Origin: Arsukibacterium tuosuense
Lineage (GTDB): Bacteria; Pseudomonadota; Gammaproteobacteria; Enterobacterales; Alteromonadaceae
DNA: 64,000 nucleotides
Assembly (NCBI RefSeq): GCF_900215315.1
Contig: NZ_OBEB01000004.1
Location: 1-64,000 of the forward strand
Direction: 5' to 3'
The position numbers were made by a program, and so were the translations under genes. The stretch's first letter is position 1, and every line of letters starts with the position of its first letter. Below are positions 16,597 through 25,960 of this stretch, one piece after another. The notes below the pieces were generated by a model. That model did not search any database and had not been told where the DNA came from. It was given only the letters and a program-made list of their open reading frames with translations.

Positions 16597-17868
16597 ATGA
16601 GCACGAAAAACACAGTAAGAACTTTTATGTTAACCAGTATCACGGTTTTAGTGCTGGCGGCTTGTGGCAACCCGGAAGCTGCAGGCCCGGCTCAGGCGCC
16701 AGCAGCCCCTGCAGTGAGTGTGGCCGAAGTGGTGTATGAGCGGATCACCGAATGGGATGAATTCACCGGCCGGCTGCAGGCACCACAAACGGTAGCACTA
16801 GTTCCACGGGTATCGGGGTATATTGAGCAGGTACATTTTGCAGAGGGTGCCCTGGTTAAAAAAGGTGATTTGCTGCTGCAAATTGACCCACGGCCATTTG
16901 CCGCTGAAGTAGCCCGGCTGCAGGCCGAGCTGCAAAGTGCCCAAAGCGCTGCCAGCCAGGCGGTTAGCGAATATCAGCGGGCGGAAAAATTAAGTACAGA
17001 GCGCGCTATTTCAGCCGAGTTGCTGGACAGCCGCTTAGCCCGCCAGCAGCAAACCACAGCAACCGTAGCTGCAGTGCAGGCCGCATTACAACGTGCCGAG
17101 CTGGAGCTAAGTTATACCACGATTACCGCACCCATCAGCGGCCGGGTGTCTTATGCCATGGTCACTGCCGGTAACTATGTCAATGCCGGCCAGAGCCAGC
17201 TAACCCGCCTGGTTTCTACCGATAAAATGTACGCCTACTTCGATGTGGACGAGCAAAGCTACCTGAAATACGCCAGCCTGACAGAATTGGGTCAGCGGGC
17301 CGACACCCGCGAGGCCAGCGCTAACCCGGTGTATATGGCACTGGCGAATGACAACAATTATCCGCACTCAGGTCAGATTGACTTTGTCGATAACCAGTTG
17401 AATGCCCAAACCGGCACCATCCGTATTCGCGCCAGCTTTAGCAACGTTGACAACAGCCTGCTGCCTGGCTTATTTGCCCGGATCAGAATAGCTGGCAGTG
17501 CGTCATATGACGGGATCCTGATTGATGAAAAAGCTATTGGCACTGATCTGAACAACAAGTTTGTGTTGCTGGTAAACAGCGATAATCAGCTGGAATACCG
17601 GGCGGTAACCCTGGGTGAAAAAGTCAACGGCCTGCGCATCGTCACAGATGGCCTGGCGGCGAGCGACAAAATTGTTGTTAACGGCCTGCAGCGCGTAATG
17701 CCGAATATGCAGATTGAACCGAAACTGGTCGAAATGGCCAGTAGCGAGCAGTTAGCCGGCTTACGCAAAGAGCAACAACTGCTGGATCAAACCAGCACTG
17801 CGCTGACGGCTCAGGCAGACAGCGCAGCAGCAACAGTCAACACCGGCAAAACGCCGGGACAGGGTTAA
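16597..17868 (+). CDS. RND efflux periplasmic adaptor (AcrA/MexA family lipoprotein)
   Basis: 423 residues from ATG 16597 (GGAG at 16584-16587); a GTG at 16570 is also in frame but has no ribosome binding site. A signal peptide ends in the lipobox LAAC, so the protein is an inner-membrane-anchored lipoprotein. Domains in order: first barrel/lipoyl half (VALVPRVSGYIEQVHFAEGALVKKGDLL), alpha-helical hairpin (Ala/Gln-rich, about 85-145), second lipoyl half (YTTITAPISGRVSYAMVTAGNYVNAG), then beta-barrel and membrane-proximal domains. It bridges the RND pump and outer-membrane channel encoded just downstream (9-base gap). Confidence 0.93.
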   Translation: MSTKNTVRTFMLTSITVLVLAACGNPEAAGPAQAPAAPAVSVAEVVYERITEWDEFTGRLQAPQTVALVPRVSGYIEQVHFAEGALVKKGDLLLQIDPRPFAAEVARLQAELQSAQSAASQAVSEYQRAEKLSTERAISAELLDSRLARQQQTTATVAAVQAALQRAELELSYTTITAPISGRVSYAMVTAGNYVNAGQSQLTRLVSTDKMYAYFDVDEQSYLKYASLTELGQRADTREASANPVYMALANDNNYPHSGQIDFVDNQLNAQTGTIRIRASFSNVDNSLLPGLFARIRIAGSASYDGILIDEKAIGTDLNNKFVLLVNSDNQLEYRAVTLGEKVNGLRIVTDGLAASDKIVVNGLQRVMPNMQIEPKLVEMASSEQLAGLRKEQQLLDQTSTALTAQADSAAATVNTGKTPGQG

Positions 17869-17877
17869 GGAAGCATC

Positions 17878-20800
17878 ATGTTCTCACAATTTTTTATCCG
17901 CCGGCCGATATTCGCCGCTGTTATCTCACTGTTGTTTTTTATTACCGGGGCGATAGCAGTATGGCAACTGCCGATTACTGAATACCCTGAAGTGGTGCCA
18001 CCAACAGTAGTGGTTACCGCAAACTATCCGGGCGCTAACCCGAAAGTCATTGCCGAAACCGTGGCCTCGCCTCTGGAGCAGGAAATTAACGGTGTGGAAG
18101 ACATGCTGTATATGTCATCTCAGGCTACATCGGATGGCCGGATGACGTTAACCATCACTTTTGCCATCGGCACTGATGTCGACTTGGCGCAAACCCAGGT
18201 GCAAAGCCGGGTAGAGCGTGCTAAACCACGCCTGCCGCAGGAAGTGCAGCGCCTTGGCGTGGTTACCGAGAAATCATCACCGGATCTCACCATGGTGGTG
18301 CATTTAACCTCTCCGGACGAACGCTACGACATGCTGTATTTGTCAAATTATGCGGCGCTGAACGTCAAAGATGAACTGGCGCGGGTAGAAGGCGTGGGTG
18401 CGGTGCGTTTATTCGGTGCCGGCGACTACAGTATGCGGGTCTGGCTTGACCCTGAAAAAGTGGCGGCGCTGGGCTTATCGCCGGCGCAGATTACTGCGGC
18501 CATACGCGAGCAGAACCAGCAGGCGGCGGCCGGCAGTTTAGGCGCCCAGCCCAGCGGTGATGCTGAGTTTCAGCTGCTGATCAACGTTAAAGGCCGCCTG
18601 GCCGCGGTAGAAGAGTTTGAGAACATTATTATTAAGGTCGGGGCAAATGGTGAAATCAGCCGGCTGAAAGATGTCGCCAGGCTGGAACTGGGCGCCTCAT
18701 CTTATGCCTTGCGTTCGTTGCTGAATAACAAAGATGCGGTTGCCCTGCCCATATTTCAGGCATCTGGCTCTAATGCTATTCAGATTTCTGACGATGTGCG
18801 GGCTAAAATGGCCGAGTTGTCGAAAAGCTTTCCGGACGGTTTGGCGTACGACATTGTGTATGACCCGACAGTGTTTGTGCGCGGCTCAATTGAAGCAGTA
18901 GTAAAAACCCTGCTGGAAGCCGTGTTGCTGGTGGTGCTGGTGGTAGTGCTATTTTTACAAACCTGGCGCGCTTCTATTATTCCGTTGGTGGCGGTGCCGG
19001 TGTCACTGGTTGGTACCTTTGCCTTTATGCATCTGCTGGGTTTTTCATTAAATGCCCTGTCGCTGTTTGGTCTGGTCTTGGCCATCGGTATCGTGGTTGA
19101 TGACGCCATCGTCGTAGTGGAAAACGTTGAGCGTAATATCAGTGAGGGTTTATCACCGATAGCGGCAACCCAAAAAGCGATGAAAGAAGTGACCGGGCCA
19201 ATAGTAGCCACTACTCTGGTGCTGGCTGCAGTGTTTATTCCTACCGCTTTTATGTCGGGCTTAACCGGCCAGTTTTATAAGCAATTTGCCTTAACCATTA
19301 CTATTTCAACCTTTATCTCGGCGATTAACTCGTTAACGCTAAGCCCGGCGCTGTCGGCATTGCTGTTGAAAGGCCATGGCGAGAAAAAAGACGCGTTAAC
19401 CAGTGGTATGGACAAGTTATTTGGCGGCTGGTTGTTCAACCCTTTTAACCGCTTTTTTGCCAGGTTATCCAGAGGTTACGGCTGGTTAATCAAAAAAGTG
19501 ATCCGCTTTGGTGCCATTGTTGGTGTGATGTATGTGGTACTGGTGGGCTTAACCGGTTTGCAATTTGCCAGTACACCTACCGGTTATGTACCGGGCCAGG
19601 ATAAGCAGTATTTAGTTGCTTTTGCCCAGTTACCGGATGCCGCTTCACTGGAGCGCACCGACGCAGTAATTAAAGACATGTCGCGCATTGCGCTGGAATA
19701 CCCCGGTGTGGCTAACGCTATCGCTTTCCCTGGTTTGAGTATCAACGGTTTTACCAATAGTCCAAACTCCGGCATCGTATTTGTGGGGCTGGACGCGTTC
19801 GATGAGCGTGATAGCGCAGAGTTGTCTGGCAATGCCATAGCCGCGGCGTTAAACCAGCAGTTTGCCGGAATTGAAGATGCTTTTATTGCTATCTTCCCGC
19901 CGCCACCGGTACAGGGCCTGGGAACTATTGGTGGCTTCAGGCTGCAAATTCAGGACCGTGCCAACCACGGTTATGAAGAACTGTACAAGGTTACCATGCA
20001 GGTAATGCAAAAAGCCTGGGCAACCCCAGAGCTGGCCGGGGTGTTTTCCGGTTATCAGGTGAACGTGCCGCAGCTTGATCTGGATATCGATCGCACCAAA
20101 GCCAAGCAACAGGGTGTTGACATGGGAGAGGTGTTCCAAACGCTGCAAGCTTATATGGGCTCGGTGTATGTGAATGACTTCAACCAGTTTGGCCGTACCT
20201 ATCAGGTGAATATGCAGGCCGACGAGCAGTTCCGCCAGACACCGGAGCAAATTGCCCAGTTAAAGGTGCGTAACATCCAAGGTGAAATGATCCCACTGGG
20301 CTCCTTTATCAACGTGACCAATACCGCAGGGCCAGACCGGGTAATGCATTACAACGGCTTTACCACTGCCGAAATCAACGGTGGCCCGGCGCCAGGTTAT
20401 AGTACCGGCGAAGCACAGGCGGCGATTGAGCAGATCCTGGCGGAAACTTTGCCAAACGGGATGACCTACGAGTGGACAGAGTTAACCTACCAGCAAATTC
20501 TGGCCGGTAACGCCGGGATGTTTATCTACCCGCTGGTTATTTTGCTGGTGTTTATGGTGTTGGCAGCCCAGTACGAAAGCTTAAGTTTACCGCTGGCAAT
20601 TATCCTGATCATTCCGATGACGTTGCTATCGGCACTGAGTGGCGTCCTGATTTACGGTGGTGACAATAATATCTTCACCCAGATTGGCTTAATAGTGCTG
20701 GTGGGGCTGGCGACCAAAAACGCCATCTTAATTGTCGAGTTTGCCAAAGAACTGCAAGACCACGGCATGAGCGCAATGGAAGCTATTCTGGAAGCTGGCC

Positions 20801-21078
20801 GGCTGCGTTTACGGCCAATCTTAATGACCTCTATCGCCTTTATTATGGGGGTAGTGCCAATGGTGTTCTCCAGCGGCGCCGGTGCTGAAATGCGCCAGGC
20901 CATGGGCGTGGCGGTGTTCTCCGGCATGATAGGGGTAACTATTTTCGGCTTAATTTTAACCCCGCTGTTTTATTACATGCTGGCCAAACGCGGTGACGAA
21001 AAAGTCCGTGGCGAGAAAAAAGCGCTGCAACCGGCAACAACAGCGGTAACAGATGCTGTGGAGGCAACTCATGCGTAA
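17878..21078 (+). CDS. RND multidrug efflux pump (AcrB/MexB family, HAE1)
   Basis: 1066 residues, twelve transmembrane helices and two large periplasmic loops, as in AcrB (1049). It starts with the family N-terminus FFIRRPIFAAVISLLF. The proton-relay residues are present: two adjacent aspartates in GIVVDDAIVVVENVER (helix 4) and the lysine in GLATKNAILIVEF (helix 10). It would export hydrophobic drugs, dyes or metabolites from the periplasm and inner membrane, driven by the proton gradient. It lies in the operon between the adaptor and the outer-membrane channel, and its last 8 bases overlap the channel gene. Substrates cannot be read from sequence. Confidence 0.96.
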   Translation: MFSQFFIRRPIFAAVISLLFFITGAIAVWQLPITEYPEVVPPTVVVTANYPGANPKVIAETVASPLEQEINGVEDMLYMSSQATSDGRMTLTITFAIGTDVDLAQTQVQSRVERAKPRLPQEVQRLGVVTEKSSPDLTMVVHLTSPDERYDMLYLSNYAALNVKDELARVEGVGAVRLFGAGDYSMRVWLDPEKVAALGLSPAQITAAIREQNQQAAAGSLGAQPSGDAEFQLLINVKGRLAAVEEFENIIIKVGANGEISRLKDVARLELGASSYALRSLLNNKDAVALPIFQASGSNAIQISDDVRAKMAELSKSFPDGLAYDIVYDPTVFVRGSIEAVVKTLLEAVLLVVLVVVLFLQTWRASIIPLVAVPVSLVGTFAFMHLLGFSLNALSLFGLVLAIGIVVDDAIVVVENVERNISEGLSPIAATQKAMKEVTGPIVATTLVLAAVFIPTAFMSGLTGQFYKQFALTITISTFISAINSLTLSPALSALLLKGHGEKKDALTSGMDKLFGGWLFNPFNRFFARLSRGYGWLIKKVIRFGAIVGVMYVVLVGLTGLQFASTPTGYVPGQDKQYLVAFAQLPDAASLERTDAVIKDMSRIALEYPGVANAIAFPGLSINGFTNSPNSGIVFVGLDAFDERDSAELSGNAIAAALNQQFAGIEDAFIAIFPPPPVQGLGTIGGFRLQIQDRANHGYEELYKVTMQVMQKAWATPELAGVFSGYQVNVPQLDLDIDRTKAKQQGVDMGEVFQTLQAYMGSVYVNDFNQFGRTYQVNMQADEQFRQTPEQIAQLKVRNIQGEMIPLGSFINVTNTAGPDRVMHYNGFTTAEINGGPAPGYSTGEAQAAIEQILAETLPNGMTYEWTELTYQQILAGNAGMFIYPLVILLVFMVLAAQYESLSLPLAIILIIPMTLLSALSGVLIYGGDNNIFTQIGLIVLVGLATKNAILIVEFAKELQDHGMSAMEAILEAGRLRLRPILMTSIAFIMGVVPMVFSSGAGAEMRQAMGVAVFSGMIGVTIFGLILTPLFYYMLAKRGDEKVRGEKKALQPATTAVTDAVEATHA

Positions 21079-22453
21079 TAGTTTAAAACTGTCGGCTATT
21101 GCCGTGCTGCTGGCATCATTAAGTGCCTGTGCGGTGGGGCCGGATTACCAAACCCCGGCAAAAGTGGCCGATATCAGCTTTACCAGCCCGTATCAGCAGG
21201 CTGATCAGGTGCAAAGCTGGTGGCAGGCGTTTGACGATAAAGCGCTGAACCAGCTGATTAGCCGCGCACTGGCAGAAAACCGCACCCTGGCCCAGGCCAG
21301 AGCTAACGTCGACCGCGCCTATGCGGTGTTTCGTGATGCCAATAACGACTTTCTGCCGAAAGGTAGCCTGGATGCCGGCTATCAGGCCAGTGAAAATGCA
21401 ACGCTGGCAGAAAACGATAATGGCGTAATAATCCGCGGTTATAGCGCGGGTGCCAGCTTGAGCTGGGACCTGGATTTATTTGGAAAGTTGCGCCGCGCCA
21501 CAGAAGCTGCTGCAGCCCAGGCCCAGCAAGCCGATATTTTATGGCACGATGCCCAGGTGCAACTGATTAGCCAGGTCGCCACCAGTTATGGTGAATACCG
21601 TGGCGCCCAGCTGCGTTTAGTAGTAGCCGAGCAAAACCTGCAGAATTTGCAGCAAAGCCGGGCCATCGTCATGGCCAGAATGGAGGCGGGAATGGCTTCC
21701 GAGCTGGAGCTGACGCAGATAGATGTGCAGTTGCACCAGGTGCAGGCAGCAGTACCGGCTTACCGGGTTGCACTGCTGACAGCCGATGCCACCTTGTCAG
21801 CCTTACTGGCACAACGGCCGGGCAGGTTAAGCCTGGGGGCAGTGCCGCATTTGCCAGAGTTAACAAAACCAGTAGCCGTCGTGGCAGGTGAAAACTATCT
21901 GCGCTATCGCGCTGACGTGGCCAGTGCCGAGCGCGTACTGGCTGCCCGCACTGCTGAAATTGGCGTAGCTACGGCCGACTTATACCCTAACTTGTCGGTA
22001 CGTGGTTTTCTGGGCTTTTTATCCGGTCCGGGCCTGGCCCTGAACAGCGACAGCCAAAGCTGGTCGGTTGCACCAACCCTAAGCTGGCAGGCGGCCGATT
22101 TAGGCTCGGTAAAAGCGCGAATCCGCCAGGCCGAGGCTAGCTCACAAATGGCGCTGGCTCAGTTTGAGCAGCAGGTGTTTAATGCCATTAACGAAATGCA
22201 GTTAGCGCTGAACAGCTATAACCTAAGTCGTGAACAACAACTGAGCACCGAGTTGCAGTGGCAGGCCAGCAAAAAGGCGATGAATATTGCCCGCCAGCGC
22301 TACAACGCTGGTAGTGGTGAGTTTCTGGCCCTGCTGGACGCCGAGCGCGAACTGCTCAGAAGCCGTGACCAGCTGGCGCAACTGCAACAGCAAAGCTTTA
22401 TCCGGCTGGTTGGCATTTACCGCAGTTTTGGCGGCGGTATTCAGTTGATTTAA
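21071..22453 (+). CDS. Outer-membrane efflux channel (OprM/NodT family lipoprotein)
   Basis: 460 residues from ATG 21071, with GGAGG at 21060-21064. A signal peptide ends in the lipobox LSAC, followed by the NodT-type AVGPDYQTP. Two OEP repeats follow, with long helices (SWDLDLFGKLRRATEAAAAQ near 135-155; a second FLALLDAERELLRSRDQLAQ-type helix near the C-terminus). As a trimer it should form the outer-membrane exit duct of the tripartite pump. The start overlaps the pump stop by 8 bases, giving translational coupling. It is distinct from the tolC gene at 53-54 kb. Confidence 0.93.
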   Translation: MRNSLKLSAIAVLLASLSACAVGPDYQTPAKVADISFTSPYQQADQVQSWWQAFDDKALNQLISRALAENRTLAQARANVDRAYAVFRDANNDFLPKGSLDAGYQASENATLAENDNGVIIRGYSAGASLSWDLDLFGKLRRATEAAAAQAQQADILWHDAQVQLISQVATSYGEYRGAQLRLVVAEQNLQNLQQSRAIVMARMEAGMASELELTQIDVQLHQVQAAVPAYRVALLTADATLSALLAQRPGRLSLGAVPHLPELTKPVAVVAGENYLRYRADVASAERVLAARTAEIGVATADLYPNLSVRGFLGFLSGPGLALNSDSQSWSVAPTLSWQAADLGSVKARIRQAEASSQMALAQFEQQVFNAINEMQLALNSYNLSREQQLSTELQWQASKKAMNIARQRYNAGSGEFLALLDAERELLRSRDQLAQLQQQSFIRLVGIYRSFGGGIQLI

Positions 22454-22502
22454 CGGTAGTTTAGATATAAAGCCCGATTGATTTGCGATGCTAATCATCC
22501 AA

Positions 22503-22606
22503 GCATGATCGGTTTGCTCTAAATCAACCGTTGGAGGCCATGGAGGGCCGGAATCGAGCCTCAGGGATGATTCATGGCGTGTTGATGTGAGCAAACTGCG
22601 TCATGC
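22503..22606. repeat. 104-bp imperfect palindromic element
   Basis: Nested inverted arms: GCATGA (22503-22508)/TCATGC (22601-22606), GTTTGCTC (22512-22519)/GAGCAAAC (22589-22596) and ATCAAC (22523-22528)/GTTGAT (22581-22586), separated by small internal loops; the interior can pair further (GAGGC/GCCTC). It lies between the convergent RND operon and SRPBCC gene. It may be a dispersed palindromic repeat, a bidirectional transcription boundary or a structured RNA. No second copy is seen in this window. Confidence 0.6.
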
Positions 22607-22641
22607 GGGCGGCTACACTAATGAAAGTCAGGCGATCAAGC

Positions 22642-23088
22642 CTAATCCGGTATCTCCGGCTCGGTTAACAACGCAAGTAGCTGCAGCGATTCCTGCCAGC
22701 CGGCGTAACAAAACTCTACCGGTATCGCTTCGGGCACACCCGTTTGCTCAATCTTAAGTTCAGTGCCGCAAATAACCGGCTTTAAGCGAATAGTTACCTG
22801 CATTTGCCCTGGCAGGTTGGGGTCGTCAAACTGATCGTTCAGCCGAATAAGTTCATTTGGCTTTAATTCCAGAAAAGTACCAGCAAAGCTATGGCTTTTG
22901 CCGGTACTAAAGTTGGTAAACGCCATTTTATAACCGCCACCTTCCCACGCATCCATGCTATGCACTTTGCAGGTATAACCGTGCGGCGGGTACCACTTTA
23001 CCAGCGCCTCCGGCTCTAAAAAGGCGCGGTACACCCGCTCTGGCGTGGCTTTTATTACCCGGTGCAATGTTACGGTATTGCCTGACAT
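22642..23088 (-). CDS. SRPBCC (AHSA1/START-like) domain protein
   Basis: 148 residues forming a single SRPBCC/AHSA1 domain: TVTLHRVIKATPERVYRAFL at the start, LVKWYPPHGYTCKVHSMD, GTFLELKPNELIRL, and the closing helix GWQESLQLLALL. Members bind small hydrophobic ligands or interact with Hsp90-type partners; a precise role cannot be assigned. The start is preceded by AGGAGA at a normal distance. It is cytosolic and stands alone. Confidence 0.88.
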   Translation of the reverse strand: MSGNTVTLHRVIKATPERVYRAFLEPEALVKWYPPHGYTCKVHSMDAWEGGGYKMAFTNFSTGKSHSFAGTFLELKPNELIRLNDQFDDPNLPGQMQVTIRLKPVICGTELKIEQTGVPEAIPVEFCYAGWQESLQLLALLTEPEIPD

Positions 23089-23237
23089 AACGAATCTCCT
23101 GTATTAAGCGCGGCCAGCAAAGGCCGCAGTAAATTGCTGTATCACAGCTTAGTCGAAACAGCGGGGGAGGATTCGACAGTTAAGAAGAGATTTGTTTATT
23201 AAAGGTTTGTGTATGGCTGCGGTTATCATACTAAAAA

Positions 23238-23260
23238 GCCCGCTCAAAGGTATTGCGGGC
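23238..23260 (-). terminator. Hairpin with U-run on the minus strand
   Basis: GCCCGC (23238-23243) pairs with GCGGGC (23255-23260) around an 11-base loop. On the minus strand the stem is followed by TTTTT. It sits 48 bases upstream of the LysE-type gene and would block transcription from that side into the SRPBCC gene. Function is uncertain. Confidence 0.35.
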
Positions 23261-23307
23261 ATTTATACAACCAGCCAGAATAGCGCCAGTTTGCAGTTGA
23301 GGTTGCT

Positions 23308-23931
23308 ATGGTTAATCTGGCCCTGATGGGTGCTTTTATTCCGACGTTTTTATTTGTCTCTGTTACTCCTGGCATGTGCATGACGCTGGCGATGACGCTG
23401 GGCATGAGCCAGGGCGTGCGTCGCACGTTGTGGATGATGTGGGGCGAAATGCTGGGGGTGGCACTGGTAGCCATGCTGGCCGTGCTGGGTGTGGCGGCGA
23501 TTATGCTGCAGTTTCCCACAGTTTTTCAGTGGTTTAAAATTGTTGGTGCCTGTTATCTTGCTTATATTGGCCTGCAAATGTGGCGCGCTAAAGGCAAGCT
23601 GGCGATACCGGCTGCGGGGTTGCTGCCACAGCTGCTGCCAAGGCGCACGCTGTTTAGCCAGGGTTTTATTACTGCAGTATCTAACCCGAAAGGCTGGGCT
23701 TTTCATATGGCGCTGTTACCGCCTTTTATTGATACCCAGCTGGCGTTCTGGCCGCAGCTGGTTATTCTGATCAGCATTATTGTGCTGTTTGAGTTTCTGT
23801 CGATGCTGCTGTATGCCAGTGGTGGTAAGGCGCTGGCGCTGTTTTTAACCCGTTCTAACCGGGTACAGTACTTAAACCGGATTGGCGCCAGCTTGATGTT
23901 TGGCGTAGCGCTATGGATGGTGTTAGGGTAA
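23308..23931 (+). CDS. LysE/RhtB-family amino acid exporter
   Basis: 207-residue inner-membrane protein with six hydrophobic helices. The family signature FVSVTPGMCMTLAMTLGMSQ lies in the first helix pair and AVSNPKGWAFHMALLPPFID in the middle. RhtB-type proteins export homoserine, threonine or related amino acids. The substrate is not determinable. It lies 8 bases from the convergent DUF502 gene. The ribosome binding site is modest (TTGAGGTTGCT). Confidence 0.88.
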   Translation: MVNLALMGAFIPTFLFVSVTPGMCMTLAMTLGMSQGVRRTLWMMWGEMLGVALVAMLAVLGVAAIMLQFPTVFQWFKIVGACYLAYIGLQMWRAKGKLAIPAAGLLPQLLPRRTLFSQGFITAVSNPKGWAFHMALLPPFIDTQLAFWPQLVILISIIVLFEFLSMLLYASGGKALALFLTRSNRVQYLNRIGASLMFGVALWMVLG

Positions 23932-23939
23932 TTAAACTA

Positions 23940-24551
23940 TTATTCCCAGCCTTTACCCGGTGCTTTGGCGCTGCCCAGGCCACCGCTTAGTACCAGTTGT
24001 AAAGCCTCGGCCGGTTTCATATCAATGTTGCGGGTGCAGCTGCGCGGGATGATAATAGTATAGCCGCCGACGTTGTAGGCCATGGGGATAAACACCGCCA
24101 GTTGATCTTGCTGCATTAATGCTGACATCCGATCAGTTGGCTGGCCGCCGTACTTGGTGACAATACCAATCAGCTCAATTTCGGATGATGGCAGTTTCAC
24201 CATGACCACTGAACCGTCGGTGAAGTTTTTGCCTGACATCAGGTCAATAATGTCCTGCAGCATGCCATACACCTGTTTGGTGCCGGGCAGTTTCATTAAA
24301 ATCTTGCCGGGTAATTGCCAGAACCAGTTAAAGTTAGGCCAGCGGGAACTGTAGCCGACAGCGATACAGACCAGTAAAAAGCTTAATATTGCCATGCCGG
24401 GCAGGTACCACCGCTCAGGCAACACCAGCTGCAGCACCGGATTTAATACGGTTTCCACCGTATGCAGCAGCCAGCGGATTAATTCCAGGGTAATAACCAG
24501 TGGCAGGATAATAACCAGGCCTTTCAGTAAACTTTTAATAATGATTTTCAT
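23940..24551 (-). CDS. DUF502 family membrane protein
   Basis: 203 residues with two N-terminal hydrophobic helices (about 8-30 and 50-68) and a soluble C-terminal part containing the family-typical PGTKQVYGMLQDI, GVVTKYGG-like GIVTKYGGQPTD and VFIPMAYNVGGYTIIIPR. DUF502 proteins are widespread in Gram-negative bacteria and plants (COV-like) and have no firm biochemical role. It is a single gene between convergent and divergent neighbours. Confidence 0.88.
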   Translation of the reverse strand: MKIIIKSLLKGLVIILPLVITLELIRWLLHTVETVLNPVLQLVLPERWYLPGMAILSFLLVCIAVGYSSRWPNFNWFWQLPGKILMKLPGTKQVYGMLQDIIDLMSGKNFTDGSVVMVKLPSSEIELIGIVTKYGGQPTDRMSALMQQDQLAVFIPMAYNVGGYTIIIPRSCTRNIDMKPAEALQLVLSGGLGSAKAPGKGWE

Positions 24552-24680
24552 GGGGCTCTTACACAGGGCAGCTTAGCGGACGGGCGCTAGCATAGCAGTT
24601 AAGTAAACGACTAAGCCAGCGCCGGTACAATGATTCTGCGGTACAATTTGCTCTTAAACTTGGTCTTAACCCATTGCGGG

Positions 24681-25754
24681 TTACGGCTTTGCCAAGTTGG
24701 CGCTGTTTAAGGCATGAATAGCAAAGCTGCCCAGCCAGTGACCGCCCTCGTAGCTGTCACCAATAAGGTTAGGGTACGAGTAAGCCATGTGTTGATCAGC
24801 GACTTTGCGCAGGTGCGCATATTGTGGATACTGGTTAGCCAGCGCATATAAATTCCAGGCCCGGCTGAAATTTAACCCATCCAGATGAACCAGCTTACCG
24901 TCGGTTCTGTCGCTTACTTTACCGGGAGCTAACTGATAGTCAGGCTCTGCCAGCTGGGGCATAAAGCGGTTTAGCCAGGTTAAAAACTGCTCTGCGGGTA
25001 AAATACGCTGCATCAGGCCAATTTCCTCCAGGCACGGCGAGATAAAGTCATAGCCGCTGGGCTCCCAGGCTATCGGGCAGTTGCTGTCCTGTAAGTAATA
25101 TTCTGTGGCGCGCTGGCTTATCAGTTGCTGCAGCTCAGGTAACTGCTGGTTGACGGCATAGTCATATGCGAAGCTCAGGCCAAAAGCGGTGTTAGTGTGC
25201 TCGCCCACCCGCACCGGGTAAAGCAGTCTTGGCAAAAAATTCTGATACCGCGCGACGATAACATCGACCAGCGGTTGCAGGTTAGCTGCCAGCTGTTTTG
25301 CCATCGGATCCTGCCATAACTGCAATTCGTCAGACAGCTTAAGCAGCCAGGCCCAGCCATAGGTGCGCTCAAAAGAGGCATTAATGTCTTTACTGAAAAA
25401 AGCGGCTTCCTGCGCCACATTTTCCGCGGTTAAATTGCGCAGCAGAATCGCTTTGGCTTCTTCGGCCTGGGCCATTTGCGGAAACTGTCGCAACAAAGTA
25501 ACCAGAGACCAGTAACCATGCACCGCGCTGTGCCAGTCGAAGCAGCCATAAAAAACCGGGTGTAGCTTCGAGGGTTCTTGCAAATCGGCCGCGCTGGCCA
25601 GCACCACGCCGGTTTTGTAGGGGTAGGGGGTTTCGACACAATGCAGCGGCAGGCTTAGTAATTTATCAGCTTCAGTCAGGTTAAGTTGCTGAGGCTGACT
25701 ACTAACGCTAACGGATGCAAATAATAAAGTGCTAAAAATGATTTTCATTTTCAT
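24681..25754 (-). CDS. DUF2891 family secreted protein
   Basis: 357 residues. A signal peptide (about residues 1-19, ending SVSSQ) predicts export. The body is largely alpha-helical with conserved aromatic/His-rich blocks such as HPVFYGCFDWHSAVHGYWSL and FERTYGWAWLLKLSDELQ, which recall alpha/alpha-toroid glycosidase-like folds; I recognise this as DUF2891, whose activity is not established. It stands alone, divergent from the sheath gene. Confidence 0.8.
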   Translation of the reverse strand: MKMKIIFSTLLFASVSVSSQPQQLNLTEADKLLSLPLHCVETPYPYKTGVVLASAADLQEPSKLHPVFYGCFDWHSAVHGYWSLVTLLRQFPQMAQAEEAKAILLRNLTAENVAQEAAFFSKDINASFERTYGWAWLLKLSDELQLWQDPMAKQLAANLQPLVDVIVARYQNFLPRLLYPVRVGEHTNTAFGLSFAYDYAVNQQLPELQQLISQRATEYYLQDSNCPIAWEPSGYDFISPCLEEIGLMQRILPAEQFLTWLNRFMPQLAEPDYQLAPGKVSDRTDGKLVHLDGLNFSRAWNLYALANQYPQYAHLRKVADQHMAYSYPNLIGDSYEGGHWLGSFAIHALNSANLAKP

Positions 25755-25960
25755 GATGTTACCTTTGTGCTGGCGTCATATGCCACGCTGGCTAAACAAA
25801 ACTATACCAGCAGATTATCGCACTTCAGGGTAACTGTCTTGGTATTAGGTGAACAGAGCCAACCCTGAAGCCAAAAGCGGAGTTTTAATACTATTGATAT
25901 GGTAATCACTAATATTACTGACTACTTTTAATTGGGTGCAACATTGCAAGGGGACAGCTC

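Noticed and set aside
22223-22594. 123-codon minus-strand frame crossing the end of the outer-membrane channel gene
   Set aside because: It runs through the palindromic element and antisense to a real gene; its composition follows the repeat, not a protein.
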